From UBA9647 sp049522195 (GTDB lineage Bacteria; Bacteroidota; Ignavibacteria; UBA10030), in the NCBI GenBank assembly GCA_049522195.1, contig JBEKOB010000115.1, positions 1 to 10,863 of the forward strand: a stretch of 10,863 nt of DNA, given 5' to 3'. This document shows positions 1-7,469 of this stretch, piece after piece. Numbering within the stretch: the stretch's first letter is position 1; each line of letters opens with the position of its first letter. The notes under the pieces are model-generated. The model ran no database searches. It was given only the letters and a program-made list of their open reading frames with translations, and had not been told where the DNA came from. A program made the position numbers and the translations under genes.

Positions 1-2
1 AT

Positions 3-332
3 CGATGTACGTATGCGGATATTTACGTCCAGGGCTCGAAAATATTCCCCAATGGAGGCAAAATGTGGCAGCCGTTCACGGTTCAGAGCGGTGTCCGATA
101 TTTCCTTGACGGATCAAGCGTTGGCTTCAAAACGCAGATCATCTCCGCGGATCAACTTAGCGCATTTTCGAGCGGCCAGTCTTACTTTTCATACTCAGAC
201 TACGACCAGACCGACGGCGGCGCTCCTGGTCTCTATGAGATCAAACTCCCCCCCGGCGACTACGTCCTCGCCTGCACTGGAATTGGACCCTCGGCAATCA
301 CATACACGATGGAGAGATGGAGAGTAAACTGA
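3..332 (+). CDS. Partial protein of unknown function (C-terminal part)
   Basis: The frame is open from the left window edge (codons begin at base 3) to a TGA at 330-332, so about 109 residues are visible and the true start is probably upstream. The visible part is rich in Gly, Ser, Tyr and aromatic residues, and ends in short beta-like stretches such as GLYEIKLPPGDYVLAC. This suggests an all-beta extracytoplasmic domain, but I do not recognise the family. Unlike the four downstream genes it has no NPFNP motif or KKMILL tail, so it does not show a T9SS sorting signal. An alternative start exists at ATG 63, preceded by GGAGG at 54-58 with a 4-base gap, giving an 89-residue protein with no signal peptide. 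I prefer the longer open frame because the same protein texture continues upstream of residue M63. Confidence 0.5.
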   Translation, partial: RCTYADIYVQGSKIFPNGGKMWQPFTVQSGVRYFLDGSSVGFKTQIISADQLSAFSSGQSYFSYSDYDQTDGGAPGLYEIKLPPGDYVLACTGIGPSAITYTMERWRVN

Positions 333-427
333 GGATGCAGCATGTGCATGCGCGGCAGGAAGTCGCTGACCGGTGACCAAGCCGGGACAAATTCGAACCA
401 ATCCGTTTTCCTTTTTTCACATTAGCC

Positions 428-431
428 GGAG
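428..431 (+). promoter_or_regulatory. Ribosome binding site of the first propeller gene
   Basis: GGAG lies 6 bases before the ATG at 438. It is a modest Shine-Dalgarno match, and it supports this ATG together with the signal peptide that follows directly. Confidence 0.5.
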
Positions 432-437
432 ATCATA

Positions 438-1775
438 ATGAAACGCATTCTCTTCCTGGTAGCGGCTCTTCTTCTTGCGGTGTTCCTGCAACAATCGTTT
501 GCTCAAGGCTGGCAGCAGCAATCAAACGGACTACCTGTTCTCTGGTCAATCTCGGCTGTGGACACGAACACGTGCTGGGTGGCGGGGGATCGCATGCTGG
601 TGATGAGAACAACAAATGGAGGCACCAATTGGATAGCGAATTCCGATAATGGACTGGTTGCCGCCAATTACGGCGCGCTCTATGCCAGGAGCGCGAACCT
701 CGCCTGGGTTGCCAACACGAATCAGATTTATAAAACGACGAACGGCGGAACAAACTGGTCAAAGATCTATGAATATACAGGCCCTGGGGCGCAATATTGC
801 TTTTTTGATGACATATTTTTTTGGGATGATCTCACAGGAATAATCGTCAGTGATCAGGTCCTCGCGAACCCAAATACCATGATGGTCTTAAGGACAACCG
901 ATGGCGGATCAACCTGGAATACTATCACGAGCGGTTTGCCGTCTGGCAACGCATTGTACGGTCTCGCAGGTTCGTCTCTTGACGTGGTCGGGAATCACTG
1001 TTGGTATACCGTACTCTCCGGTACTGCAACGGACACGACAGCGCAACGCTTCCTTCTCCACTCTCGCGACAAAGGTTTGACCTGGGAGTCGCTGCCGATT
1101 CCAGCAAATTCCGGCCTTTACGCCGCTTCCTTCTCAGATACGCTGAGAGGTGTGATCGCTGGTGGAGGTAAGCACATTGCTCAAACGACTGATGGCGGCA
1201 AGACTTGGAAGACTCGATATGATGGAATTGCTGGTTGGCCGATGAGGTTTGCCAAAGGAACGGCTGTCGTGTTGGCCAATGGTCCGTTCGACAATACGTC
1301 TGGGTCACTGATTGCGAAATCATCAGACTATGGCGCAACGTGGACCACACAGCCCAAGCAGTCAAGGCCGGGAATCACGAGCCTCAGCGTACTCGATCAA
1401 AATTACGCGTGGGCATGTGGTGGGGACAATACAATTTTGCGCACACGCTCTGGAGGTATCCAGACCAATATCGCGAACGAAAATCCCACACTTCCGTCAA
1501 CGTTTCAGCTCTTGCAGAATTACCCTAATCCGTTCAATCCTTCCACTGTGATCAAGTTCAGGCTGGAGGAAGCAGGTTCGATGCAATTGTGCGTCTACGA
1601 CGAGCTTGGTAGAGAAGTGCGGGTACTGATGGATGGATATCAGTCCGCAGGGTGGAAGCAAATTGTGTGGGACGGCCGGGACAATGCGAATCGTCCCGTG
1701 GCATCGGGCGTGTACTTCTACGCCTTGCGCGGAGAGAATAGAATGGATGCCAAGAAGATGATTTTGCTGAAGTGA
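438..1775 (+). CDS. Secreted Asp-box (BNR/YCF48-like) beta-propeller with T9SS sorting domain
   Basis: This 445-residue protein is predicted to be exported by Sec and then moved across the outer membrane by T9SS. Residues 1-23 form a signal peptide: MKR, a Leu/Val/Ala-rich core, and cleavage near SFA-Q. The body carries repeated Asp-box motifs of the form S/T-x-D/N-x-G-x-x-W: TTNGGTNW twice, TTDGGSTW, SRDKGLTW, TTDGGKTW, SSDYGATW and a final degenerate RTRSGG. That makes about seven units, consistent with a seven-bladed propeller of the sortilin/BNR/YCF48-like class. From about residue 352 the type A CTD begins, with NYPNPFNPST, then a LGREV strand, SGVYFYALRG and a terminal KKMILLK. No catalytic residues can be assigned: Asp boxes are structural and do not prove sialidase or photosystem-assembly activity. 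A binding or surface role is an inference. The start is supported by GGAG at 428-431. Confidence 0.88.
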   Translation: MKRILFLVAALLLAVFLQQSFAQGWQQQSNGLPVLWSISAVDTNTCWVAGDRMLVMRTTNGGTNWIANSDNGLVAANYGALYARSANLAWVANTNQIYKTTNGGTNWSKIYEYTGPGAQYCFFDDIFFWDDLTGIIVSDQVLANPNTMMVLRTTDGGSTWNTITSGLPSGNALYGLAGSSLDVVGNHCWYTVLSGTATDTTAQRFLLHSRDKGLTWESLPIPANSGLYAASFSDTLRGVIAGGGKHIAQTTDGGKTWKTRYDGIAGWPMRFAKGTAVVLANGPFDNTSGSLIAKSSDYGATWTTQPKQSRPGITSLSVLDQNYAWACGGDNTILRTRSGGIQTNIANENPTLPSTFQLLQNYPNPFNPSTVIKFRLEEAGSMQLCVYDELGREVRVLMDGYQSAGWKQIVWDGRDNANRPVASGVYFYALRGENRMDAKKMILLK

Positions 1776-1825
1776 CTTCGCCGTCGATCGAGCCAAATTT
1801 GCGACAAAATCCAAGTGTCTCAGCC

Positions 1826-1831
1826 AGGAGG
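1826..1831 (+). promoter_or_regulatory. Strong ribosome binding site before the signal-peptide-only frame
   Basis: A perfect AGGAGG stands 8 bases before a TTG at 1840. The TTG opens a short frame that encodes a convincing signal peptide, so this looks like a real translation start and not a chance purine run. Confidence 0.5.
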
Positions 1832-1839
1832 CCGATCCT

Positions 1840-1941
1840 TTGAAACGTCGCTATCCGATCCTGTTCTGGGTCGTTGTGTGGTCGATGCATCATGGTGCAA
1901 TGGCGCAAAAATCAATCTTTCGACTTGCTGAGAACCATTAG
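1840..1941 (+). pseudogene. Probable 5' remnant of a secreted-protein gene (signal peptide only)
   Basis: This is a 33-codon frame with a TTG start and a TAG stop at 1939-1941, preceded by AGGAGG at 1826-1831. It begins M-KRRYPILFWVVVW and continues to GAMAQKS, which is a textbook signal peptide: basic n-region, hydrophobic core, and cleavage at AMA-Q. The A-Q cleavage matches the neighbouring genes (SFA-Q, AAA-Q, VMA-Q). Only ten residues follow the predicted cut (QKSIFRLAENH) before the stop, and no mature domain or CTD follows. I read it as the surviving 5' end of a T9SS-cargo gene whose body was deleted, possibly when the 1990 gene took its present position. Alternatives are a genuinely tiny exported peptide, or a short leader translated ahead of the 1990 gene, whose ATG lies 48 bases beyond the stop. 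Confidence 0.45.
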
Positions 1942-1976
1942 ATAATAAACCCCGCTTCAAAATAGATCTAACTTAC

Positions 1977-1984
1977 AAGGAGGT
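1977..1984 (+). promoter_or_regulatory. Ribosome binding site of the BTRD1-like repeat gene
   Basis: AAGGAGGT, a complete anti-16S match, lies 5 bases before the ATG at 1990. It fixes the start of that gene. Confidence 0.75.
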
Positions 1985-1989
1985 AACAA

Positions 1990-3405
1990 ATGAAAACTTC
2001 TTTCACCGTGTTGTTGATCGGTGCCGCATCTCTGTTCAGCGTGGCGGCGGCACAACAGGGGGCCGGAGCCGCTCGGCCCTCGGGCGTCCAACAAGTGCGA
2101 CCGGAACCATTCAACACAAGTTCTGACGGACGCGTGGTCTCCACAGATGCGTTTCGGGTGAATGGCATTATGATCGATGAGCGTTACTCAGTACAGAGCA
2201 GCTCGGATGATCGCGCTATCCGGGTCCAGAACGTGTCGCCCAATCGTACTATCTTTCCGCTCTCCGGGTCGTACCCCCAATCCTCGGATTACACAGGACT
2301 CAGCACGCCCGATCCCAGAGCTCGGGGGCCGATTATGGCGAGTCTCGATCCGTACTATTCCGGATTGTTTGTAAGTAATATGACGTCAGGTTACTACTGG
2401 GCTATGAATTGGGATTGGACCGGGTTCAAACATTACATTGACAGTCTTTCCGGCGCAGGTTTCCGTCTTGAAAGCGTCACCTCCTATGGCATTACTACTG
2501 GCTCCTATGCGGGGACATGGATCAAAGACAACAAAGGATGGGCGTACGCTCTGAATAACACAAGCGCAGGATTGGTTCAGTCGTTGAACAGCTACGCATC
2601 CAGTTACCGTATAACGAATATCGATGTAAACTCGACCGGAGGGATTCTTTTGTATCACGGTGTTTGGGTCGGCGATTCGTATGGGTGGTCATATTACTTA
2701 AATTACGCATGGAGCGATTTCAGTGCGAAGATCCAATCGGAGACAAATTCCGGGAAGCGGCCTATAGATTTCAAAGTGTACCCCGGATCGACAGGTCCGC
2801 TCTATGCAGGCGTATTTCAGCAGAACACCGAGAATTATGCGTGGTCGTGGGCTATGAATTACGATTGGAATGGATTCCTGCAGCTCCATAATCAGCATGT
2901 TGCTGAAGGGAAACGTTTGATTGACTATGAAATCTATACGGTAAACCGACAATATTACTACTCCGGAATTTGGGTCAATGATGGGCGTGCAAACTCTTAC
3001 GCTCTCAACTATCACTCAGGGAGTACTGACTTCTATAACCAGATCAGCACAAACACGAGGAGTAATCTCACGCCTTTCAAGTTCAACGTATTCGACGCCA
3101 CGGCAATTACGTCGGTTCAGACGGGAAACAGCAGCCTCGTGAAGGAGTTTGCTCTGCGTGACAACTATCCTAATCCTTTCAATCCGAGCACTACAATCAG
3201 CTTTCAGTTGCCAAAATCCTCTATGACTTCGCTCAAGATCTTCAATACATTCGGTCAGGAGATTGCAACACTTATTGAAGGAGAAAAGGAAGCAGGTTCT
3301 CACCAGGTCCAATGGAACGCCACGACTGTTGCCAGCGGGGTCTACTTCTATCGTCTGCAGGCAGGGGAATTTATGGAGACGAAGAAGATGATTTTGCTCA
3401 AATAG
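1990..3405 (+). CDS. Secreted BTRD1-like (polyglycine-hydrolase-type) repeat protein with T9SS sorting domain
   Basis: This 471-residue exported protein has a signal peptide at residues 1-21 (MKTSF, hydrophobic core, SVAAA-QQ). A low-complexity linker rich in Gly, Ala, Pro and Ser follows up to about residue 118. From about residue 120 to 370 there are five units of about 50 residues, each opening with Y-S/A/H-G-x-W/F and with aromatic residues and Asn in the middle (WAMNWDW, YALN, YYLNYAW, WAMNYDW, YALNYH). Several close with phrases such as KRPIDFKVY or KRLIDYEIY. This pattern resembles 'bacterial tandem repeat domain 1', known from the half-propeller N-terminal part of fungal polyglycine hydrolases. 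The beta-lactamase-like catalytic half of those enzymes is absent. The CTD covers about residues 385-471 (NYPNPFNPST to KKMILLK). The likely role is binding at the cell surface or outside the cell, which is an inference. It ends in TAG, so TAG serves as a normal stop in this organism. Confidence 0.85.
   Translation: MKTSFTVLLIGAASLFSVAAAQQGAGAARPSGVQQVRPEPFNTSSDGRVVSTDAFRVNGIMIDERYSVQSSSDDRAIRVQNVSPNRTIFPLSGSYPQSSDYTGLSTPDPRARGPIMASLDPYYSGLFVSNMTSGYYWAMNWDWTGFKHYIDSLSGAGFRLESVTSYGITTGSYAGTWIKDNKGWAYALNNTSAGLVQSLNSYASSYRITNIDVNSTGGILLYHGVWVGDSYGWSYYLNYAWSDFSAKIQSETNSGKRPIDFKVYPGSTGPLYAGVFQQNTENYAWSWAMNYDWNGFLQLHNQHVAEGKRLIDYEIYTVNRQYYYSGIWVNDGRANSYALNYHSGSTDFYNQISTNTRSNLTPFKFNVFDATAITSVQTGNSSLVKEFALRDNYPNPFNPSTTISFQLPKSSMTSLKIFNTFGQEIATLIEGEKEAGSHQVQWNATTVASGVYFYRLQAGEFMETKKMILLK
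2347..3099 (+). repeat. Five BTRD1-like coding repeats of about 50 codons
   Basis: The Y-x-G-x-W/F signature starts at bases 2356, 2506, 2653, 2803 and 2959, giving steps of 50, 49, 50 and 52 codons. The repeats are clear at protein level but strongly diverged in DNA, so the array is old. They fill almost the whole mature protein between the linker and the CTD. Confidence 0.65.
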
Positions 3406-3544
3406 GCGTCAATTCAAGAGACCTTCGGATTCGTATGGGCGCTGAAGGAGGTCCTTTCCCTTCTATGCCAATCACTGTGGCATCCATTGGCCGCTCTTCT
3501 GTGTTGATGTGCCTAAGCCTTCAAATGTACCGTCCACCTTCTGT

Positions 3545-3550
3545 AGGGGG
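3545..3550 (+). promoter_or_regulatory. Ribosome binding site chosen for the glycoside-hydrolase-like gene
   Basis: AGGGGG lies 7 bases before ATG 3558. A better-looking AAGGAGGT lies upstream at 3445-3452, but the in-frame ATG it could serve (3465) is 12 bases away and would bury the signal peptide behind 31 extra residues. Start 3558 is therefore preferred. Confidence 0.45.
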
Positions 3551-3557
3551 TAGAACC

Positions 3558-6500
3558 ATGTTAGGAACTTTCTTCCGCTTCATGACTCTGATCACACTCA
3601 CTTCCTGGACAGTGATGGCGCAAACTGTCTATTTCACCGATATCGGGTCAGACACGATGAAGGTTGGGAACACCTCTTACTATGAAGTTGGTTTCCGAAA
3701 GAGCAACGGTGGTATTGCATACATTATTGATAAATCCACTGGACGCAGCGTGACACTAGGTTCGAGGTACCAGGAGCTTTGGGGTGCGCAGTTTCGCAAC
3801 CCAAGTGCGGTCTACAAAGGAGCAGGGTCGTACAGTCCAAGTGGTCAAGATCGCTTTTCATACAATTGGAATGCGGCGACGGGAATTCTTACGATGCAGT
3901 ATACTCCATCTGCGAGTGCTCAGCGAAAATTCACCGTCATGGTAGAGGTGATTGGCTCCGCATCTAATTACTTCGACATACGCGCAAGGTTTCAGAATGC
4001 GTGGGGGGACACTATCACGACATTTCAATTTCCACTGGATCTAGTATTGAAGGAATCAGATATCAAAGAAGTTCTAATACCACCAATCCCCGGTGTAATT
4101 CTAAACTCGAATTTTTTCGCTAAACAGCAAAGTTATTCCTGGCGTTATCCTGGAGGGGGTGGCATGATTTCAGATTTTATGTCTTTCAATCTCCAAGCAG
4201 GGCGTTTCGCCATGTATGCGGTTTACGACACATCTGCCACTCCATATGTCAACCTCTCGCTATGGCACGATAATCAGTACATCGCCGGAAGCACTGTCGT
4301 CAGTCACTCCTTTGATATGTATCTTCCATCTGGCACCGGTTGGGTGACACCGCGCACTCGCATCCGAGTCGGGGTAGATCATCCCGCAGCAATCAATGCG
4401 CTCAGAATCGATAGTGGCATCGACCAACTTGCGTCCATCCAGAATAAATATGGGTCGTATTTCGATCGTGTAAGCAAGGCACCGTTGATAAAGTGTGGTT
4501 TCTTGGAACTTCAAACGAGCAAACGCAGGAAATTTGCAGACTTTGATACTCTCATCGCTACGCTCCCCGTGCCTTCTATACTCCATCCAGTTGGTTTTGA
4601 AATGGGCGGATTTGAAATGTCCTATCCAGATGTTTTGCCACCGGATACTTCCCTGGGGACGACGGCGGATTATCAAGCCTTCTATCGAAGGACCCAAGGT
4701 CGTGGAGTGATGATCATGCCATATACTAATCCAACTTGGTGGACTGATAAGTCGCCAACAATATTGAATCTCTCGAGTTCTGGCCTTAGCCTTAGCAACA
4801 TCTGTGTCCTCTCAGTTAACCATCGGCCTTCACACCAGATTTTCGATGCATTCTATGGTGGGTATGTCGTTTCTCCTCGTCAGCCATTCGTGCGCGATCG
4901 ACTTGCCCAATTGGTAAGTCAATTGACGTCGGACCTTCCGAGCGATATGCTGTTTCAGGATCAAATCGGAGCTCGCACTGGACCTCTTGACTTCAATCCC
5001 GCTTCCCCAACTCCCTTTTCATACATCGATGGTTGGGTCGAACACAGCCAGCTTTACAAACAGAAAAGACTAGCAACGGAGCGAGGGTTCGATCGATTGA
5101 TTGAAAGTCACGTTTCCTTTCATGGTAGTATTCGTCTGGACGAGTTATCCGGAAATGCAGATTCTCAGTGGGGAAAAGGTAACTGGGACTATTATCCTCT
5201 GGTGCCGATGCTCGCTGGAGACAAAGTACTGCTCTATCAACATGACCTCGACTACCCAGAGGCGATAACAACCAGAGATAATTTGCGATGGGATCTTACG
5301 TTTGGTTTCATGCACACCTACGATCTGGCTGACGGGCGTTTTCACAATCCCGAATGGCTCAATGTCGCAGGGGATTTTCAGTTTCATGTTGCCAGCCGCT
5401 ACGCGGGCAAACGTTTGAAGCAATACACCACGATACAGCCCCGCGTCACTCGAAGTGTGTTCGATGGTATCAGCGTAGTCTCCAACTGGGATACCACGGG
5501 TTCCGTGAGTCTCGGCACGCATACTTTGTCTCCTGGTGGTGTGCTGGTGCAAGCTGATGATGGCAGCCTGACCGCGGGAATTTTTTCAGCTTACAATGGT
5601 CAAATGCTCACTCCAACCCCTCCCAACGACCACTATATCATTGTCGACCGCTCTGTTCAGGGAGATAGCCTGAACGTGATGCACTGGCTGGGAGGGGATA
5701 CTCCATTTCACCTGGAGCGGCCAACATTCTGGCCGGCCTCTGCGGTGATTCGAGTCTTTGCAGTCGCGAAGAATGCTACCATCGAAGTCTCAAAGACAGT
5801 CACCACGAGCGCCATCGATTTTACTCTTGCCAAATCCGTTCAGGGACAAGCGGTGCTTCGATATGTCGTAACCTCTACCGCAGTAGCCGCAAGTGTGCCA
5901 ACCCTGACCTCTCCGCCTGACAGTTCGACGAATATGCCATCGAACACTACCTTGACTTGGGGATCAGCGATAGGAGCCGTTTCGTATCACCTGCAGTTGT
6001 CGGCAACATCTGCCTTCACTTCCACCGTCGTGAACGACTCCTCCCTTGGTACGACATCGAGAGCCGTGAGTTCGCTCTCACTCTCGACGACATACTATTG
6101 GCGAGTCAGGTCAAAGAACAGCAATGGGACAAGTGCCTGGTCAGTCACTCGGAGTTTCACAACTGTTGCCTCAGCGCCACAGCCCCCAACGCTTGCCGCC
6201 CCGGCTGATAGTGCAGGGAATGTATCAGTCAGCCCGACGCTAAGCTGGAATGCATCCTCTGGCGCCTCGTCGTATCGGCTGCAAGTTGGCACCAATCCGA
6301 GCTTCCCCAGTCCGCTTGTCGATGATTCAACCATCACCGCGACCTCGCGTCAGATTGGACCATTGACCAACAACACGAAGTTCTATTGGAGGATGAACGT
6401 AAAGAACGCCGGCGGAACCAGTCCCTGGTCTGTTGCTCGAAGTTTCACCACGGTCAGCTCAGCGCCACAGCCCCCAGCGCTTGCCGCTCCGGCCGATAGT

Positions 6501-7331
6501 GCCCAAAGAGTGTCGATTAGTCCCATCGTAAGTTGGAATGCTTCCACTGGAGCCACATCATATCGGCTGCAAGTCGGCACCAATCCAAGCTTCCCCACTC
6601 CGCTTTTCGATGATTCAACCATCACCGCGACCTCGCGCCAGATTGGACCGTTGACAAACAACACGAAGTTCTACTGGCGGATGAACGCAAAGAGCTCCGG
6701 CGGAACAAGTTCCTGGTCTATGGTGAGAAGTTTCACCACAGTTGTCTCAGCGCCACTCCCACCATCCCTTGCCGCACCCGTCGATAGCGCCAGGAACGTA
6801 CAATTGAACACCACCCTTATCTGGAATGCAGCAACAACGGCCACCATCTATCATCTTCAGCTTTCGACAGCATCAGACTATAGCGCAACGATTCTGTATG
6901 ATTCATCGCTCACGACAACATCACGTGTCATCGGACCGCTGTCTCTGGCTACAACCTACTACTGGCGAGTCAGAGCAAAGAACGATGGCGGTTACAGCGC
7001 CTTCTCTTCAACCAGACAGTTCAGCACGATGAGGACAACATCCGTCGAGCAATCAGGAAGCGGCATCCCGACGGAGTTTGCATTGGACCAGAATTATCCC
7101 AATCCCTTTAATCCCGCGACGACAATACATTTTGCAGTGCCAAAAGGAGGCCCGGTATCTTTGAAGGTGTACGATCTGTTGGGGAGGGAGGTAGCAACTC
7201 TGGTCTCACAGGAACTTGGGGCCGGGTACTTCACGGTGCGATGGCAAGCAGAAGTTGCGAGTGGAACATATGTCTATCGCCTCCAAGCTGGAGAATTCGT
7301 GGAGTCGAAGAAGATGATCCTTTTGCATTGA
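3558..7331 (+). CDS. Secreted glycoside-hydrolase-like protein (DUF6259-like) with four FnIII-like modules and T9SS sorting domain
   Basis: This is a 1257-residue protein if started at ATG 3558, where a signal peptide follows (MLGTFFRFM to VMA-Q). Residues of about 22-290 look like a beta-sandwich of the mutarotase type found before many glycosidase barrels (LWGAQF, YFDIRARFQN). Residues of about 300-760 look like an alpha/beta barrel region with a C-terminal beta domain. DMLFQDQIGARTG, with D468 in the DQIG core, resembles the strand-end motif of DUF6259/GH101-like hydrolases. VPMLAGDKVLLYQHD further on fits the same group. Four fibronectin-III-like modules follow from residue 781, each exactly 96 residues. 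The CTD starts near residue 1169 (NYPNPFNPAT to KKMILLH). The likely role is action on an extracellular glycan, but the substrate and even catalytic competence cannot be read here. The frame is open further upstream to 3312, inside the preceding gene. I reject that start because it hides the signal peptide. Confidence 0.82.
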   Translation: MLGTFFRFMTLITLTSWTVMAQTVYFTDIGSDTMKVGNTSYYEVGFRKSNGGIAYIIDKSTGRSVTLGSRYQELWGAQFRNPSAVYKGAGSYSPSGQDRFSYNWNAATGILTMQYTPSASAQRKFTVMVEVIGSASNYFDIRARFQNAWGDTITTFQFPLDLVLKESDIKEVLIPPIPGVILNSNFFAKQQSYSWRYPGGGGMISDFMSFNLQAGRFAMYAVYDTSATPYVNLSLWHDNQYIAGSTVVSHSFDMYLPSGTGWVTPRTRIRVGVDHPAAINALRIDSGIDQLASIQNKYGSYFDRVSKAPLIKCGFLELQTSKRRKFADFDTLIATLPVPSILHPVGFEMGGFEMSYPDVLPPDTSLGTTADYQAFYRRTQGRGVMIMPYTNPTWWTDKSPTILNLSSSGLSLSNICVLSVNHRPSHQIFDAFYGGYVVSPRQPFVRDRLAQLVSQLTSDLPSDMLFQDQIGARTGPLDFNPASPTPFSYIDGWVEHSQLYKQKRLATERGFDRLIESHVSFHGSIRLDELSGNADSQWGKGNWDYYPLVPMLAGDKVLLYQHDLDYPEAITTRDNLRWDLTFGFMHTYDLADGRFHNPEWLNVAGDFQFHVASRYAGKRLKQYTTIQPRVTRSVFDGISVVSNWDTTGSVSLGTHTLSPGGVLVQADDGSLTAGIFSAYNGQMLTPTPPNDHYIIVDRSVQGDSLNVMHWLGGDTPFHLERPTFWPASAVIRVFAVAKNATIEVSKTVTTSAIDFTLAKSVQGQAVLRYVVTSTAVAASVPTLTSPPDSSTNMPSNTTLTWGSAIGAVSYHLQLSATSAFTSTVVNDSSLGTTSRAVSSLSLSTTYYWRVRSKNSNGTSAWSVTRSFTTVASAPQPPTLAAPADSAGNVSVSPTLSWNASSGASSYRLQVGTNPSFPSPLVDDSTITATSRQIGPLTNNTKFYWRMNVKNAGGTSPWSVARSFTTVSSAPQPPALAAPADSAQRVSISPIVSWNASTGATSYRLQVGTNPSFPTPLFDDSTITATSRQIGPLTNNTKFYWRMNAKSSGGTSSWSMVRSFTTVVSAPLPPSLAAPVDSARNVQLNTTLIWNAATTATIYHLQLSTASDYSATILYDSSLTTTSRVIGPLSLATTYYWRVRAKNDGGYSAFSSTRQFSTMRTTSVEQSGSGIPTEFALDQNYPNPFNPATTIHFAVPKGGPVSLKVYDLLGREVATLVSQELGAGYFTVRWQAEVASGTYVYRLQAGEFVESKKMILLH
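5898..7049 (+). repeat. Four in-frame 288-base repeats encoding FnIII-like modules
   Basis: Equivalent Pro codons opening each unit fall at 5898, 6186, 6474 and 6762, an exact 288-base (96-codon) period. Units 2 and 3 share about 78 of 96 residues by my count and keep long identical DNA runs, for example around the DDSTITATSR segment. Units 1 and 4 are more diverged and share YHLQLS and TTYYWRVR with each other. This points to a recent internal duplication of the middle unit. Each unit has the FnIII hallmarks: a PxLxxPxDS opening, L-W or S-W in strand B, Y-x-L-Q-L/V, YWR-x and a final RSFTT. Confidence 0.85.
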
Positions 7332-7456
7332 GGCCCCCATCCGATTTGTGATCGGGAAAGCCGAACCCCCGTTGCAGTCCGAATCTAGACAATCAATAGA
7401 CAGTCGCGAGGTCTCGTTGGTTGCAACAAAAGCGAACTGGTACTCTCTCAACATGC

Positions 7457-7464
7457 AAGAGGAG
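7457..7464 (+). promoter_or_regulatory. Ribosome binding site of the interrupted propeller-peptidase gene
   Basis: AAGAGGAG lies 5 bases before ATG 7470, directly followed by a signal-peptide sequence. It sets the start of this gene. Confidence 0.65.
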
Positions 7465-7469
7465 ATATT

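Noticed and set aside
333..437. Regulatory element in the first intergenic gap
   Set aside because: Only short chance palindromes (around GCATGTGCATGC and ACCGGT) are visible, with no stem-loop plus T run and no recognisable promoter.
925..1365. Minus-strand 146-codon open frame opposite the first propeller gene
   Set aside because: It is antisense to a gene with clear domain and tail evidence. Its translation is rich in Arg, Ser, Cys and Trp with no recognisable motif, as expected of a shadow frame.
1918..1946. Promoter before the repeat-protein gene (TTTCGA, 17 bases, GATAAT)
   Set aside because: The -35-like element matches poorly, and the region overlaps the signal-peptide remnant. It does not match the Bacteroidota-type TAnnTTTG element either, so the evidence is too weak to annotate.
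5145..5552. Minus-strand 135-codon open frame inside the glycosidase-like gene
   Set aside because: It lies wholly within a well-supported coding region on the other strand and has no ribosome binding site or recognisable features.
7341..7355. Inverted repeat CCGAT-ttgtg-ATCGG after the glycosidase-like gene as a terminator
   Set aside because: The stem is only five base pairs and is followed by purines, not a T run.
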